NCBI RefSeq assembly: GCF_014195635.1
Contig: NZ_JACICC010000003.1
Location: 372,001-436,000, forward strand
DNA from: Pseudochelatococcus contaminans
Lineage (GTDB): Bacteria > Pseudomonadota > Alphaproteobacteria > Rhizobiales > Beijerinckiaceae
Length of the DNA stretch: 64,000 nucleotides
Direction of reading: 5' to 3'
Shown: piece after piece, positions 1 to 6,847 of the stretch
Numbering within the stretch: the stretch's first letter is position 1
Layout: the number at the start of each line of letters is the position of its first letter
The notes under the pieces: model-generated
Databases searched by the model: none
What the model was told of the DNA's origin: nothing
Seen by the model: only the letters and a program-made list of their open reading frames with translations
Made by a program: the position numbers and the translations under genes

Positions 1-2
1 TG

Positions 3-362
3 CTGTGGCAGCACGATCCCGGCGAGCCGCTGGGCGTGTGGCTGTCGTTCCGCGAGGACGAATACGGATTGCGCGCGCGTGGATGCCTCAGCCTCGATGC
101 GCGGCGGGCGCGCGATGTGCATGCGCTCATCGGCAGCGGGGCGGTGGACGGGCTGTCCATCGGCTTCCGCACCGAACGCGCACGCCGGGAGGCGAACGGC
201 CTGCGCCGTATCTCCCGGCTCGACCTGTGGGAGGTGTCGGTCGTCACCTTTCCCATGGCCCCGGGGGCGCGGGTGCTGGCCGCGCCGCCCGTCGATACCC
301 GCGCCGCAACGCCGTTGGCGGAAGCCATCCGGCGCGCGGCGGCGCAGCTTCTTCATCCCTGA
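3..362 (+). CDS. HK97-family prohead protease, C-terminal part (GTA g4-like)
   Basis: The reading frame is open from the window edge to a TGA at 360. It contains the typical run GEPLGVWLSFREDEYGLRARG, then the GLSIGFRTERA and LWEVSVVTFPM segments of HK97-type (U35) prohead proteases. These enzymes trim the capsid protein during head maturation. The N-terminus lies outside the window, so the N-terminal part of the protease cannot be checked. The capsid gene follows 14 bp downstream, as expected for a head-maturation operon. Confidence 0.85.
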   Translation: MWQHDPGEPLGVWLSFREDEYGLRARGCLSLDARRARDVHALIGSGAVDGLSIGFRTERARREANGLRRISRLDLWEVSVVTFPMAPGARVLAAPPVDTRAATPLAEAIRRAAAQLLHP

Positions 363-376
363 ACGGAGAGATCCTC

Positions 377-1678
377 ATGACCGTTGAATATGCAGCTTCA
401 GCCAACCATGCCGTCATCGCCGGCGCGCCGGAAACCAAGGTAACGGGCATGTCCCACGGCGAGGTGGCGTCGGCCTTCGCCGATCTGTCGCGGGCGTTTT
501 CGTCGTTCCGCGAGGCCAACGATGCAAGGCTCGATGCGCTGGAAACGCGGCTCGCCGGCGATCCGGTGATCGAGGAGAAAGTGGCGCGCATCGACCGTGC
601 CGTCGATGAGGCCAAAAGCCGCCTCGAACGGCTGGTGCTGGACGGGCGCAGGCCGGTGCTCGGCGGGGCGGGGCCTGTCGCCGATCCGGTGATCGACGAG
701 CATAAGGGCGCGTTCGATGCCTATGTGCGCGGCGGCGAAACGGCAGGGCTGAAGGCGCTGGAAGCCAAGGCGCTGTCGGCAGGGTCTGGGCCGGACGGCG
801 GCTATCTCACGCCAGCATCGGTGGAACGGGAGGTGCTGGCGCGGCTTGGCGCTATCTCGCCTTTGCGGGGGCTCGCCTCGGTGCGGCTGATCTCGGGCGC
901 GTCCTATAAAGGGGCCGTCACGAAAACCGCGCCCGTCACCGGCTGGGTGAGCGAAACAGCGAACCGCCCGCAGACGAATTCGCCCGTGCTGGAGGAACTC
1001 GATTTTCCGGCGCTGGAGCTTTACGCCTTGCCGGCTGCAACGCAGACACTGCTCGATGATGCGGTGGTGAACATCGAGGAATGGCTCGTTTCGGAGATCG
1101 AGACGGCTTTTGCCGAGCAGGAAAGCAAGGCGTTCGTCGTGGGAACGGGAACCGGCCAGCCCAAGGGCGTGCTGAGTTATGCCACGGTGGGGCATGACGC
1201 GTGGAGCTGGGGAAAGCTTGGCGCGACCGTGACCGGGGTTTCGGCGGGGTTCCCGGCGAGCAATCCGGCGGATGTGCTGATCGATCTCATCTACAGCCTC
1301 AAGGCCAGCTACCGCCAGAATGCCGCCTTCCTGCTGAACCGCAAGACGCAAAGCGCCGTGCGCAAGCTGAAGGATACCGACGGGCATTATGTGTGGCAGC
1401 CGCCCGCCACCGCCGATCAGGCGGCATCGCTGTTCTCCTTCCCGGTGGTGGAATCGGAGGACATGCCGGACATCGGGGCGAACAGCCTGTCGGTGGCGTT
1501 CGGGGATTTCCGGCGCGGGTATCTTATCGTCGACCGGGCGGGGGTGCGCGTGCTGCGCGACCCGTATTCCGCCAAGCCCTACGTGCTGTTCTACACTACA
1601 AAGCGTGTCGGCGGCGGCGTGCAGGACTTCGACGCCATCAAGCTGCTGAAGTTCGGCACCGTGGCGGCGTCAGGCTGA
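377..1678 (+). CDS. HK97-family major capsid protein (GTA g5-like)
   Basis: This 433-residue protein has the two-part layout of HK97 capsid precursors. A charged helical N-terminal region (about residues 20-90, with LDALETRLAGD and IDRAVDEAKSRLERL) corresponds to the delta/scaffold domain. It is followed by the shell fold starting around GPDGGYLTPASVEREVL. The C-terminal part (FGDFRRGYLIVDRAG, VLFYTTKRVGGGV) is typical of the family. The ATG at 377 is preceded by GGAGAG at a suitable distance. The preceding protease gene probably processes it. Confidence 0.93.
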   Translation: MTVEYAASANHAVIAGAPETKVTGMSHGEVASAFADLSRAFSSFREANDARLDALETRLAGDPVIEEKVARIDRAVDEAKSRLERLVLDGRRPVLGGAGPVADPVIDEHKGAFDAYVRGGETAGLKALEAKALSAGSGPDGGYLTPASVEREVLARLGAISPLRGLASVRLISGASYKGAVTKTAPVTGWVSETANRPQTNSPVLEELDFPALELYALPAATQTLLDDAVVNIEEWLVSEIETAFAEQESKAFVVGTGTGQPKGVLSYATVGHDAWSWGKLGATVTGVSAGFPASNPADVLIDLIYSLKASYRQNAAFLLNRKTQSAVRKLKDTDGHYVWQPPATADQAASLFSFPVVESEDMPDIGANSLSVAFGDFRRGYLIVDRAGVRVLRDPYSAKPYVLFYTTKRVGGGVQDFDAIKLLKFGTVAASG

Positions 1679-1684
1679 CGCCGG

Positions 1685-2464
1685 TTACCGCCACCGGGCT
1701 GCGCGGCCCCAGCGCTTGAGCGTGCCGTCGATGAACGCGCGCTGCGGCGCGACGAGCACGCCTTGCGTGTAGAGGCCGCACTTGTCGTTGCCGGAGCCCT
1801 TCGCCCAGGTGGAAACCGCGACCACCGCGCCATCCGCCCCGGCGATGGGGCCGCCGGAATCGCCGTTGCACACACCCGCGCCGGCGCGCTTGCCGAGGCC
1901 CGCCGGGTCTGCCGCCCACAGCAGGATCTTGCCCGGTCCGTAAGGCTCGACCGTGACGAGGCCGGCACGGCGGAACGTGCCCATGCTCTCCTGCGCGCCC
2001 TCGCGCTCCACGCCCCAGCCGAAGGCTGAGATGGGGGAGCCCGCGGGCGGCAGGCCGCTGGATGCGAGCACAGCCGGCGTGAAGGGCGCGGGAAGTGGTG
2101 CGGCGAGGCGGATGAGCGCCAGATCGATGGAGCGTTCGCGCGCTTTGATCGCTCCGGCGTTGTAGCCGGAATGGGCAACGACCCCGGCCGGCTCCAGCAG
2201 AACCGGCTGGCCGGCGGCGTCGCGGTAATGCACGCGGATGGCCTTGCTGCCAGCCTTCCCGCCCGCATTGCCGCCCGTCACGCAATGGGCGGCGGTCAGC
2301 ACCGCATCCGGCGCGACGACGATGCCGGAGCATACGCCGCCACCCTCGGCCAGAACCATCACCGTGCGGGTTTTCAACGGCCCGTCATCCGGCGCGCCCC
2401 TGACGATGGCGGCAGCGGGCGAGGCCGTGACGGCCATCGACATCGCCAGCACCGCACGCCGCAT
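1685..2464 (-). CDS. Secreted trypsin-like serine protease, antisense within the phage cluster
   Basis: This is an S1-family serine protease. From the ATG at 2464 the catalytic triad is visible: His60 in TAAHC, Asp114 in DLALI and Ser203 in GDSGGP. Residues 1-19 look like a signal peptide (MRR, hydrophobic core, SPAAA). The mature protein would begin IVRG, like the trypsin N-terminus IVGG, so it is probably exported to the periplasm or medium. In-frame ATGs at 2506 and 2509 are alternative starts; the latter would overlap the divergent head-tail connector start. The gene lies between capsid and connector on the opposite strand, so it is an insertion or moron relative to the standard GTA order. 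Substrate unknown. Confidence 0.85.
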   Translation of the reverse strand: MRRAVLAMSMAVTASPAAAIVRGAPDDGPLKTRTVMVLAEGGGVCSGIVVAPDAVLTAAHCVTGGNAGGKAGSKAIRVHYRDAAGQPVLLEPAGVVAHSGYNAGAIKARERSIDLALIRLAAPLPAPFTPAVLASSGLPPAGSPISAFGWGVEREGAQESMGTFRRAGLVTVEPYGPGKILLWAADPAGLGKRAGAGVCNGDSGGPIAGADGAVVAVSTWAKGSGNDKCGLYTQGVLVAPQRAFIDGTLKRWGRAARWR

Positions 2465-2507
2465 CGCCGGGGTGTGCCGGCCTGTCCACAGATTGCGAAG
2501 GACCATC

Positions 2508-3074
2508 ATGATTCCCATTCTCCTGACCGGCCCGCAGATCGAGCCGGTGACGCTCGCCGATATCAAAGGCTATCTGCGCCTCGACGGCAATGACGAGGAC
2601 AGGCTGCTCCACTCCCTTATCACAGCCGCGCGGCTCATGGTCGAGGCCGAAAGCGGACGCTGCCTCATCGGCCAGACGTGGAGGCTCGTGATCGACCGCT
2701 GGCCGGGCGGCGGCTGCATCCGGCTGCCGCTGTCGCCGGTGTCCGGCATCGTCGGGGCGCGGGTATTCGACGGCGATGGGGTTGCATCGTCCCTGGAGGC
2801 CGATGCGCTGCGGCTGGACCGGGGTGCGGACCCCGCCGTCATCGCCGTGGCGGGAACGGTGGTTCATCCCGGGCGGCCCTTCGCCGGCATCGAGATCGAC
2901 GTGCGTGCCGGATATGGCGAGGGCATGGGCGACGTGCCGCCACCGTTGCGGCAGGCGGTGCGCGTCATCGTGGCGCGCTGGTTCGAGCTGCGCGGCGACT
3001 GGCCGGAGCAGGTGCCGGCCATTCCGCCGGAAGCGCGGGCGATGATCGCGCCCTACAGGCGAGCGAGGCTGTGA
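2508..3074 (+). CDS. Head-tail connector protein (gp6-like; GTA g6-like)
   Basis: The 188-residue product has the N-terminal signature of gp6/phiE125 gp8-like connectors: EPVTLADIKGYLRLDG followed by DEDRLLHSLITAARLMVEAESGRCLIGQTW. Such proteins form the ring between portal and head-closure protein. It begins with ATG at 2508, is transcribed away from the antisense protease gene, and ends 1 bp before the next gene. It belongs to the structural operon interrupted by the protease gene. Confidence 0.85.
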   Translation: MIPILLTGPQIEPVTLADIKGYLRLDGNDEDRLLHSLITAARLMVEAESGRCLIGQTWRLVIDRWPGGGCIRLPLSPVSGIVGARVFDGDGVASSLEADALRLDRGADPAVIAVAGTVVHPGRPFAGIEIDVRAGYGEGMGDVPPPLRQAVRVIVARWFELRGDWPEQVPAIPPEARAMIAPYRRARL

Positions 3075-3075
3075 C

Positions 3076-3432
3076 ATGGCGCGCACAGGCAGAACCAGAG
3101 CCGCCGACATCGGCCTGCGGCGGTTGCGCTTCGCGCTGGAACGGCCGGTCGAGGAAGCGGATGGCGCGGGCGGGGTGGTGCGCCGCTTCGCGCTCTGCGC
3201 CTTCGTGTGGGGGACGTTGACGGCCATCGCGGCATCGTCGTCCGCCGCGCGCGATGTCGGGGACAGGCCGGATCTGGCGGCGCGATACCGGGTCGCGATG
3301 CGCTGGTGCCGTGGCATCGACGGGCGCAGCCGCTTGCGGCTGGGCGAACGGGTGTTCGAGGTGCTCTCCGTCGTCGATCCGGACGGGCGGCGGCGCGAAC
3401 TTGTCATCGTCGTGCAGGAGGTGACGCCGTGA
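3076..3432 (+). CDS. Phage head closure / head-tail adaptor protein (GTA g7-like)
   Basis: A 118-residue protein with the head-tail joining pattern: an N-terminal LRRLRFALERPVEE strand, a central region where this family carries a W-type core (here FVWGTLTAI), and the C-terminal run RLGERVFEVLSVVDPDGRRRELVIVVQEV. Proteins of this family close the head after DNA packaging and bridge to the tail. The gene is in the expected position between connector and DUF3168 protein. It shares a 4-bp GTGA overlap with the next gene, suggesting translational coupling. Confidence 0.8.
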   Translation: MARTGRTRAADIGLRRLRFALERPVEEADGAGGVVRRFALCAFVWGTLTAIAASSSAARDVGDRPDLAARYRVAMRWCRGIDGRSRLRLGERVFEVLSVVDPDGRRRELVIVVQEVTP

Positions 3433-3872
3433 GCGCTGATTCAGTGAAAGGGCCGGTGCTGGCGCTGCGTGAAGCCATCGTGGCGCGGCTTGCCGGTGAC
3501 GAGGCGCTTGTCGGGCTGCTCGGCGGCAAACGACTTTATGACGAGCCGCCGCGCGGCATCGGCGGTGTGTATGCCGTGCTGTCGGATACCCGCTCGCGGG
3601 ATTGGTCCACCGGCTCGGACAGCGGGTGCGAGCAGGATTTCGCCATCAGCGTATGGGCGCACGCGGGCGGGGCGCGGTCGGCACTGCTGGCGGCGGCGCG
3701 GATCGAGGCATTGTTGCATGACACGCCGCTGACGCTGGACGGCCATCGGCTGGTCAATCTGCGCGTGACCAGTGCGGAAACACGCCGCGACGAGCGCGCC
3801 AACCGCTCGCGCACGGTGCTGCGGCTGCGGGCCGTGACCGAAGCCGTTGCGGACAACTCTTCCGGCAATTGA
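3429..3872 (+). CDS. DUF3168 tail-terminator-like protein (GTA g8-like)
   Basis: The GTG start at 3429 overlaps the preceding TGA. The 147-residue product contains LREAIVARLAGDEALVGLLGG, RLYDEPPRGIGGVYAVLSDTRSRDWSTG and the C-terminal NLRVTSAETRRDERANRSRTVLRLRAVTE, all characteristic of DUF3168. DUF3168 proteins act at the tail end or head-tail junction of siphophages and GTAs. The order connector, closure, DUF3168, major tail protein matches GTA clusters. Confidence 0.85.
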   Translation: MSADSVKGPVLALREAIVARLAGDEALVGLLGGKRLYDEPPRGIGGVYAVLSDTRSRDWSTGSDSGCEQDFAISVWAHAGGARSALLAAARIEALLHDTPLTLDGHRLVNLRVTSAETRRDERANRSRTVLRLRAVTEAVADNSSGN

Positions 3873-3883
3873 TGGAGAACCCG

Positions 3884-4294
3884 ATGGGAGCCCAGAAAGG
3901 CAAAGACCTGCTGCTGAAGGTGCGGCAGGGAACGGGGGCGTTCGTGACCGTGGCGGGCCTGCGCGCCCGGCAGATCGCGTTCAACGCCGAAACCGTGGAT
4001 GTGACGCACGCAGAATCGGCCGGGCGGTGGCGGGAGCTGCTGGCCGGGGCAGGGGTGCGACGCGCGGGGGTGACGGGCTCCGGCGTGTTCAAAGATGAAA
4101 CCTCGGATGAACTGGTGCGGCAGAGCTTCTTCGATGGCGCGATCCTGACATGGCAGGTGATCATGCCGGATTTCGGCAGGGTCGAGGGGCCGTTTCAGGT
4201 GACGACGCTTGAATATCGCGGCGATCACGCTGGCGAAGTGACGTTCGACCTGTCGCTGGAATCCGCCGGGCAACTGACGTTTACGGCGATATGA
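3884..4294 (+). CDS. Phage major tail protein, TP901-1 family (GTA g9-like)
   Basis: The product (136 residues from the ATG at 3884) starts MGAQKGKDLLLKVRQG and contains the tail-tube pattern AGLRARQIAFNAETVDVTHAES, then SGVFKDETSDELVRQ and FQVTTLEYRGDHAGEVTFDLSLESAG. It would polymerise into the tail tube. I chose 3884 because GGAG lies 5-6 nt upstream; an in-frame ATG at 3872 would overlap the previous stop and is the alternative. The 3' end overlaps the next gene by 4 bp if that gene uses the ATG at 4291. Confidence 0.87.
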   Translation: MGAQKGKDLLLKVRQGTGAFVTVAGLRARQIAFNAETVDVTHAESAGRWRELLAGAGVRRAGVTGSGVFKDETSDELVRQSFFDGAILTWQVIMPDFGRVEGPFQVTTLEYRGDHAGEVTFDLSLESAGQLTFTAI

Positions 4295-4632
4295 GGCGGA
4301 TCATGGTCAATCGTAGACGCGGCGAGATCGCCGCCGAACTCGACGGCAGAACATGCAGGCTGGTGCTGACGCTCGGTGCGCTGGCGGAGCTGGAAGACGC
4401 TTTCGGCGTCGCGGACCTCGCGGCGCTTGGCGAGCGGCTGGCGGCGGGCAGGCTCTCTGCGCGCGACATCGTGCGCATCCTGCAAGCCGGGCTTCACGGC
4501 GCGGGGGAGGATGTCGACGTTGCAGCGCTGCCCGTGGCGGCGGCGCTGCCGGACTATGCCCGCGCGGTGGCGGAACTGCTTGCCGCCACTTTCGGGGAAC
4601 CGGGCGCGACGCCGGACCCTCGCAAGCCGTAG
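4291..4632 (+). CDS. GTA gp10-like tail assembly chaperone
   Basis: The 113-residue protein has the compact pattern NRRRGEIAAELDGRTCRLVLTLGALAELEDAFG, followed by a helical C-terminus, as in the GTA/phage tail assembly chaperone family that follows the major tail protein. The ATG at 4291 overlaps the preceding stop; an in-frame ATG at 4303 with GAGG upstream is a plausible alternative. In siphophages this slot encodes the chaperone that coats the tape measure protein, but no tape measure is visible nearby. Confidence 0.75.
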   Translation: MRRIMVNRRRGEIAAELDGRTCRLVLTLGALAELEDAFGVADLAALGERLAAGRLSARDIVRILQAGLHGAGEDVDVAALPVAAALPDYARAVAELLAATFGEPGATPDPRKP

Positions 4633-4682
4633 ACGCCGGATGCGCACAAGCCGGGGCGCGGCCCTTCCCCTGGGATGAGGCC

Positions 4683-4859
4683 ATGCGTCTTGGCTTTGGT
4701 GTTCTGCGGCTTTCCCCGCGCCAGTTCTGGGGCATGACCGCGCGCGAACTCGCGGCGGCGGCGCTTGCCGTCTACGGGACGCCCGTCGCGGCGCTCGGCG
4801 CCGATGGGCTTGCGCTGCTGATGCGCGCCTTCCCCGATGATGAGCAGGATGAGGAATGA
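4683..4859 (+). CDS. Small phage tail assembly chaperone (TAC, rcc01693-like)
   Basis: The 58-residue product reads MRLGFGVLRLSPRQFWGMTARELAAA, the signature of small GTA-type TAC proteins. Upstream codons in the same frame read PFPWDEA, which resembles the family N-terminus. No ATG, GTG or TTG in this frame lies between the preceding stop region and 4683, so the true N-terminus is uncertain. The frame is -1 relative to the preceding chaperone gene, the arrangement used for frameshifted chaperone pairs in other phages. Confidence 0.7.
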   Translation: MRLGFGVLRLSPRQFWGMTARELAAAALAVYGTPVAALGADGLALLMRAFPDDEQDEE

Positions 4860-4865
4860 GAAGCT

Positions 4866-5501
4866 ATGCCCGCCGATTTTCATGACGTGCGTTTTCCGCT
4901 CGATGTCGCGCTCGGTGCGACCGGCGGGCCGGAATGGCGCACGGATGTCGTCACGCTCGGCTCCGGCGCTGAGCATCGCAACGCGCGCTGGGGCCGCTCG
5001 CGGCGGCGCTACAATGCCGGATACGGCGTCAAGACGCTCGATGCGCTGCACGCGGTGCTGGCCTTCTTCGAGGAACGGCGCGGCAGATTGTTCGGCTTCC
5101 GCTGGCACGACCGGCTGGACGGGCGCTCGTGCGCGCCGCAGCAACAACTCGGCGCGGGCGATCAATGGCTGGCGCATGGCGACGGCGCGGCGCGGACGTT
5201 CCAACTGGTGAAGCGCTATGGGACGCACTTTTCGCCCTATGTGCGGCGGATCGGCAAGCCGGTGGCCGGCAGCGTGGTCGTGGCGGTTGCCGGTGCGCCG
5301 CTGCCGCCCGCCGCGGTGAGCGTGGACGCCGCAACCGGGCTGGTCACGCTGGCCGCAGCGCCACCGCCGGGGGCGGATGTGACCGCCGGTTTCAGCTTCG
5401 ACGTGCCGGTGCGGTTCGATACCGACGCGCTCGACATTGACCTTGCGGCCTTTGCCGCCGGGGTCATCCCCGCCATTCCGCTCGTCGAAATCATCGATTG
5501 A
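4866..5501 (+). CDS. DUF2460 / TIGR02217 distal tail protein (GTA g12-like)
   Basis: The 211-residue protein begins MPADFHDVRFPLDVALGATG and contains the DUF2460 run RRRYNAGYGVKTLDALHAVLAFFEERRGRLFGFRWHD. In the R. capsulatus GTA this is gp12, a distal tail/hub component. It starts only 6 bp after the TAC gene, exactly where the tape measure gene g11 normally stands. The ending SFDVPVRFDTDALDIDL is also typical. Confidence 0.9.
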   Translation: MPADFHDVRFPLDVALGATGGPEWRTDVVTLGSGAEHRNARWGRSRRRYNAGYGVKTLDALHAVLAFFEERRGRLFGFRWHDRLDGRSCAPQQQLGAGDQWLAHGDGAARTFQLVKRYGTHFSPYVRRIGKPVAGSVVVAVAGAPLPPAAVSVDAATGLVTLAAAPPPGADVTAGFSFDVPVRFDTDALDIDLAAFAAGVIPAIPLVEIID

Positions 5502-5511
5502 AGGATATGCC

Positions 5512-6393
5512 ATGCGCGATATTCCTGAAAACCTCGCTACGCATCTGGGCGAGGGCGTCACGACGCTTGCCCGCTGCTGGAAGCTGCTGCGCCGCGACGG
5601 CGTGGTGGCGGGATTTACCGATCACGACCGAGACCTGACGTTCGCGGGAGTCACTTTCCGTGCCCGCTCCGGGCTGGAGGCGGCGGAGGCGAGCGCGGAA
5701 CTCGGCTTTGCCGTTGGCGGCGGGGAGGTGGCGGGCGTGCTCTCCGCCGCCAGCATCGCGGAGGCCGATGTCGCGGCCGGGGCCTATGACGACGCGACCG
5801 TCGAAACATGGCTCGTCAACTGGAGCGACGTTGCCGAGCGGGTGTTGCTCGACGTGGCTTCCATCGGCGAGATCCGGCGCACGGAACATGCCTTCACGGC
5901 AGAGCTGCGCGGTGTGATGCATCGCTATGACGAGGAGCGCGGGCGCGTCTACCGCGCGGATTGCGCCGCCACGCTTGGCGATGCGCGCTGCCGGGTGGCG
6001 CTGGATGCACCGCACCTGCATGCCGCCGGGACCGTGACGGCGGTGGACGGAGCATTGGGATTGTCCAGCCCCGTGCTCGCCGGTTTCGCGGATGGCTGGT
6101 TCACCGGCGGCGCGTTGCGCTTCGCCAGCGGCGGCAACGCGGGGGCGGTGATCGAGGTGCGGGCGCATATCGGATCGTCGCTGCAACTGTGGGTGGCGAC
6201 GGCGCGGCCCATCGCCGTTGGGGATGCGTTCCATGTTACGGCAGGGTGCGACAGGAGCTTCGCCACCTGCCGGGCGAAATTCGGCAATGCCGTCAATTTT
6301 CGCGGTTTTCCGCATATGCCGGGCAACGACTTCGTCATCCGCTATCCGTTGCAGGGCGAGCCGGGGTTCGACGGCGGGAGCCTCTTCCGATGA
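5512..6393 (+). CDS. DUF2163 / BR0599-family tail hub protein (GTA g13-like)
   Basis: The 293-residue product contains GVTTLARCWKLLRRDGVVAGFTDHDRDL near the N-terminus. Later come the Cys-containing motifs YRADCAATLGDARCRV and GCDRSFATCRAKFGNAVNFRGFPHMPGNDF, the hallmark of DUF2163/phage_BR0599. These cysteines are thought to bind a metal or cluster in the tail hub of GTA-like particles (family knowledge, not shown here). The 3' end overlaps the NlpC/P60 gene by 4 bp (ATGA). Confidence 0.9.
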   Translation: MRDIPENLATHLGEGVTTLARCWKLLRRDGVVAGFTDHDRDLTFAGVTFRARSGLEAAEASAELGFAVGGGEVAGVLSAASIAEADVAAGAYDDATVETWLVNWSDVAERVLLDVASIGEIRRTEHAFTAELRGVMHRYDEERGRVYRADCAATLGDARCRVALDAPHLHAAGTVTAVDGALGLSSPVLAGFADGWFTGGALRFASGGNAGAVIEVRAHIGSSLQLWVATARPIAVGDAFHVTAGCDRSFATCRAKFGNAVNFRGFPHMPGNDFVIRYPLQGEPGFDGGSLFR

Positions 6394-6836
6394 CGACGCG
6401 TATGCGGATCGTGGAAGAGGCGCGCGGCTGGATAGGCACGCCCTACATCCATCAGGCGATGCTGAAGGGCGTGGGCTGCGACTGCCTCGGGCTGGTGCGC
6501 GGCGTGTGGCAGGCGCTCTATGGCCAGCCGCCGGAAATGCCGCCGCCCTATACGCCGGACTGGGCCGAGGCGGGCGGGGTCGAAACGCTGCGCGATGCGG
6601 CGCTGCGCCATCTCGTGCCCGTGCCGGAGGGGCGGATCAGGGCCGGCGATGTGCTGCTGTTCCGCTGGCGGGTGCATGTGCCGGCCAAGCATCTTGCCAT
6701 CGCCGCGGGGGAGGATGCGGCGGTGTCGATGATCCATGCGCACGACGGCGGGTGCGTCTGCGAGGTGCCGCTCTCGGACTGGTGGCGGCGGCATCTTGCG
6801 TATGCGTTCGCGTTTCCCGGTGTCATTGACGATTGA
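6390..6836 (+). CDS. NlpC/P60 family cell-wall peptidase (GTA g14-like)
   Basis: This 148-residue protein has the NlpC/P60 core: GWIGTPYIHQAMLKGVGCDCLGLVRG with the catalytic Cys, then PAKHLAIAAGED with the catalytic His and a second His region MIHAHDGG. It would cut peptide bonds in peptidoglycan so the tail can cross the wall of the recipient cell. The position between DUF2163 and the large host-specificity protein is the canonical GTA order. Confidence 0.92.
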   Translation: MTTRMRIVEEARGWIGTPYIHQAMLKGVGCDCLGLVRGVWQALYGQPPEMPPPYTPDWAEAGGVETLRDAALRHLVPVPEGRIRAGDVLLFRWRVHVPAKHLAIAAGEDAAVSMIHAHDGGCVCEVPLSDWWRRHLAYAFAFPGVIDD

Positions 6837-6847
6837 AGGGATGCGCC

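Noticed and set aside
398-1387. A 329-codon open frame antisense to the capsid gene
   Set aside because: Low-complexity Arg/His-rich translation and full overlap with the clear HK97 capsid gene.
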